Positions 5,558 through 6,458 of a DNA stretch of 6,458 nucleotides are shown piece after piece (position 1 is the first letter of the stretch; every line of letters begins with the position of its first letter). The stretch lies in assembly GCA_027717925.1 (NCBI GenBank), contig JALLON010000153.1:1-6458 (forward strand), read 5' to 3'. The notes beneath the pieces were generated by a model. It searched no databases, was not told the origin of the DNA, and saw nothing but the letters and a program-made list of their open reading frames with translations. This stretch comes from Acidobacteria bacterium AH-259-G07 (GTDB lineage Bacteria > Acidobacteriota > UBA6911 > RPQK01 > JADFOI01). The translations under genes were made by a program, and so were the position numbers.

Positions 5558-6458
5558 ATGTCGGATTTCCAGAATGGGCGAGTCCTATGTTATGTAGTGG
5601 CGTTTGTTCTCTGGATCGCCTGCGCACCTTCAACGCCGACTCCGGCGCCCCAAGACGGAGTTCCCGGTGTCGAACATGTGGTGGTCATTGGGGTGGATGG
5701 GATGAGTCCCGACGGGGTTCAAAAAGCCGAAACACCTAATCTCGATCACCTCATGCAAAGAGGGGCCTACAGCTTTCAGGCTCGTGGAGTGATGCCGACC
5801 AGCAGCAGCCCCAATTGGGCCTCCATGATGATGGGGGCCGGCCCGGAGCAGCATGGCGTGACCTCCAACCAGTGGGAACCTGACAAGTTTGAGATTGCGC
5901 CGACGGTGGTGGGTTCAGGCGGGATTTTCCCGACTATTTTCGGAGTTCTTCGAGAGCAGAGGCCCTCGGCGATCCTGGCCTGCTTTCATGATTGGGACGC
6001 CTTCGCACGGCTGCTGGAACCGGATGCGCCAGACATCATCCAGCATGGGGACGGACCGATCAATACGACGGAGAAAGCCATAGACTACTTCAAGTCGAAG
6101 AGACCAAATTTTACCTTCATCCATCTCGACCATGTCGACCATGCGGGGCACACCTACGGTCACGGAAGTGCCGAATACTATCTCTCCGTCCAAGAAGCCG
6201 ACCGGCTCGTCGGCGAGATTGTCCGTGGCTTGGAAGAAGCGGAAATACTGAATCAGAGTATCCTGCTGGTGAGTGCTGATCACGGAGGAGTGGGCACCAA
6301 ACATGGCAACGCCACCACCGCAGAAATCGAGATTCCCTGGATCATTGCGGGGCCTGGAATCGTCTCCGGGCATAAACTCACTTCCCCCATCAACACTTAC
6401 GATACGGCGGCCACGGTCGCCTATATTTTTGGAGTGAAGCCTCCCCACGCCTGGATTG
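5558..6458 (+). CDS. Alkaline-phosphatase-superfamily phosphodiesterase/phosphatase, putative lipoprotein (C-terminus cut by window edge)
   Basis: The frame is open for 300 codons from ATG 5558 to the window end. Residues 1-21 resemble an export signal (hydrophobic CYVVAFVLWIA) followed by C22 and a Ser/Thr/Pro-rich tether, as in a lipoprotein, although the lipobox WIAC is not canonical. The catalytic domain belongs to the type I phosphodiesterase/nucleotide pyrophosphatase group: GVDGMSPDG with metal ligand D47; PTSSSPNW (80-87), where S83 aligns with the usual threonine nucleophile; GPEQHGVTSN; HVDHAGHTYGHG with D194 and H198; ADHGG with D241 and H242; and KHG with H249. This is a complete set for a two-metal site. 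The start is supported by GGAGGAGG ending 9 nt upstream. It follows pbfA by 76 bp on the same strand, which suggests a role in the phosphonate operon, such as releasing a phosphonate headgroup or phosphate from an ester outside the cytoplasm. The substrate is unknown. Confidence 0.84.
   Translation, partial: MSDFQNGRVLCYVVAFVLWIACAPSTPTPAPQDGVPGVEHVVVIGVDGMSPDGVQKAETPNLDHLMQRGAYSFQARGVMPTSSSPNWASMMMGAGPEQHGVTSNQWEPDKFEIAPTVVGSGGIFPTIFGVLREQRPSAILACFHDWDAFARLLEPDAPDIIQHGDGPINTTEKAIDYFKSKRPNFTFIHLDHVDHAGHTYGHGSAEYYLSVQEADRLVGEIVRGLEEAEILNQSILLVSADHGGVGTKHGNATTAEIEIPWIIAGPGIVSGHKLTSPINTYDTAATVAYIFGVKPPHAWI

Overview
The window carries two metabolic modules from an environmental, moderately GC-rich bacterium, separated by a perfect inverted repeat. 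I cannot fix the phylum from the sequence. The last gene encodes a protein with a lipoprotein-like N-terminus, but that does not settle Gram type. Translation signals are ordinary Shine-Dalgarno type for most genes; one gene seems to use TTG.

Left module (1-1634, minus strand): eda (KDPG/KHG aldolase) followed by kdgK (PfkB-family 2-keto-3-deoxygluconate kinase, cut by the left window edge). They overlap in a TAATG stop/start and together convert 2-keto-3-deoxygluconate to pyruvate plus glyceraldehyde 3-phosphate, the end of hexuronate or pectin/alginate-type degradation. This part looks lower in GC than the rest.

Junction (1635-1718): a 26-bp perfect inverted repeat with an 11-nt spacer begins directly after the phnX stop codon and ends 21 bp before the likely TTG start of eda. 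It is the most striking non-coding structure here and looks like a REP/MITE-type element.

Right module (1719-6458): a phosphonate-catabolism locus arranged divergently around a 239-bp control region (2550-2788). Leftward is phnX (phosphonoacetaldehyde hydrolase). Rightward are an OPA/GlpT-like MFS transporter, a class III PLP enzyme that I identify as PbfA ((R)-1-hydroxy-2-aminoethylphosphonate ammonia-lyase), and a probable exported alkaline-phosphatase-superfamily hydrolase (cut by the right edge). The inferred route is: possible release of a phosphonate or phosphate moiety outside the cytoplasm, uptake by the transporter, PbfA conversion of (R)-HAEP to phosphonoacetaldehyde plus ammonia, then PhnX cleavage to acetaldehyde plus phosphate. 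PhnW, the usual 2-aminoethylphosphonate transaminase partner, is not in the window, so this stretch on its own points to hydroxylated AEP as the substrate.
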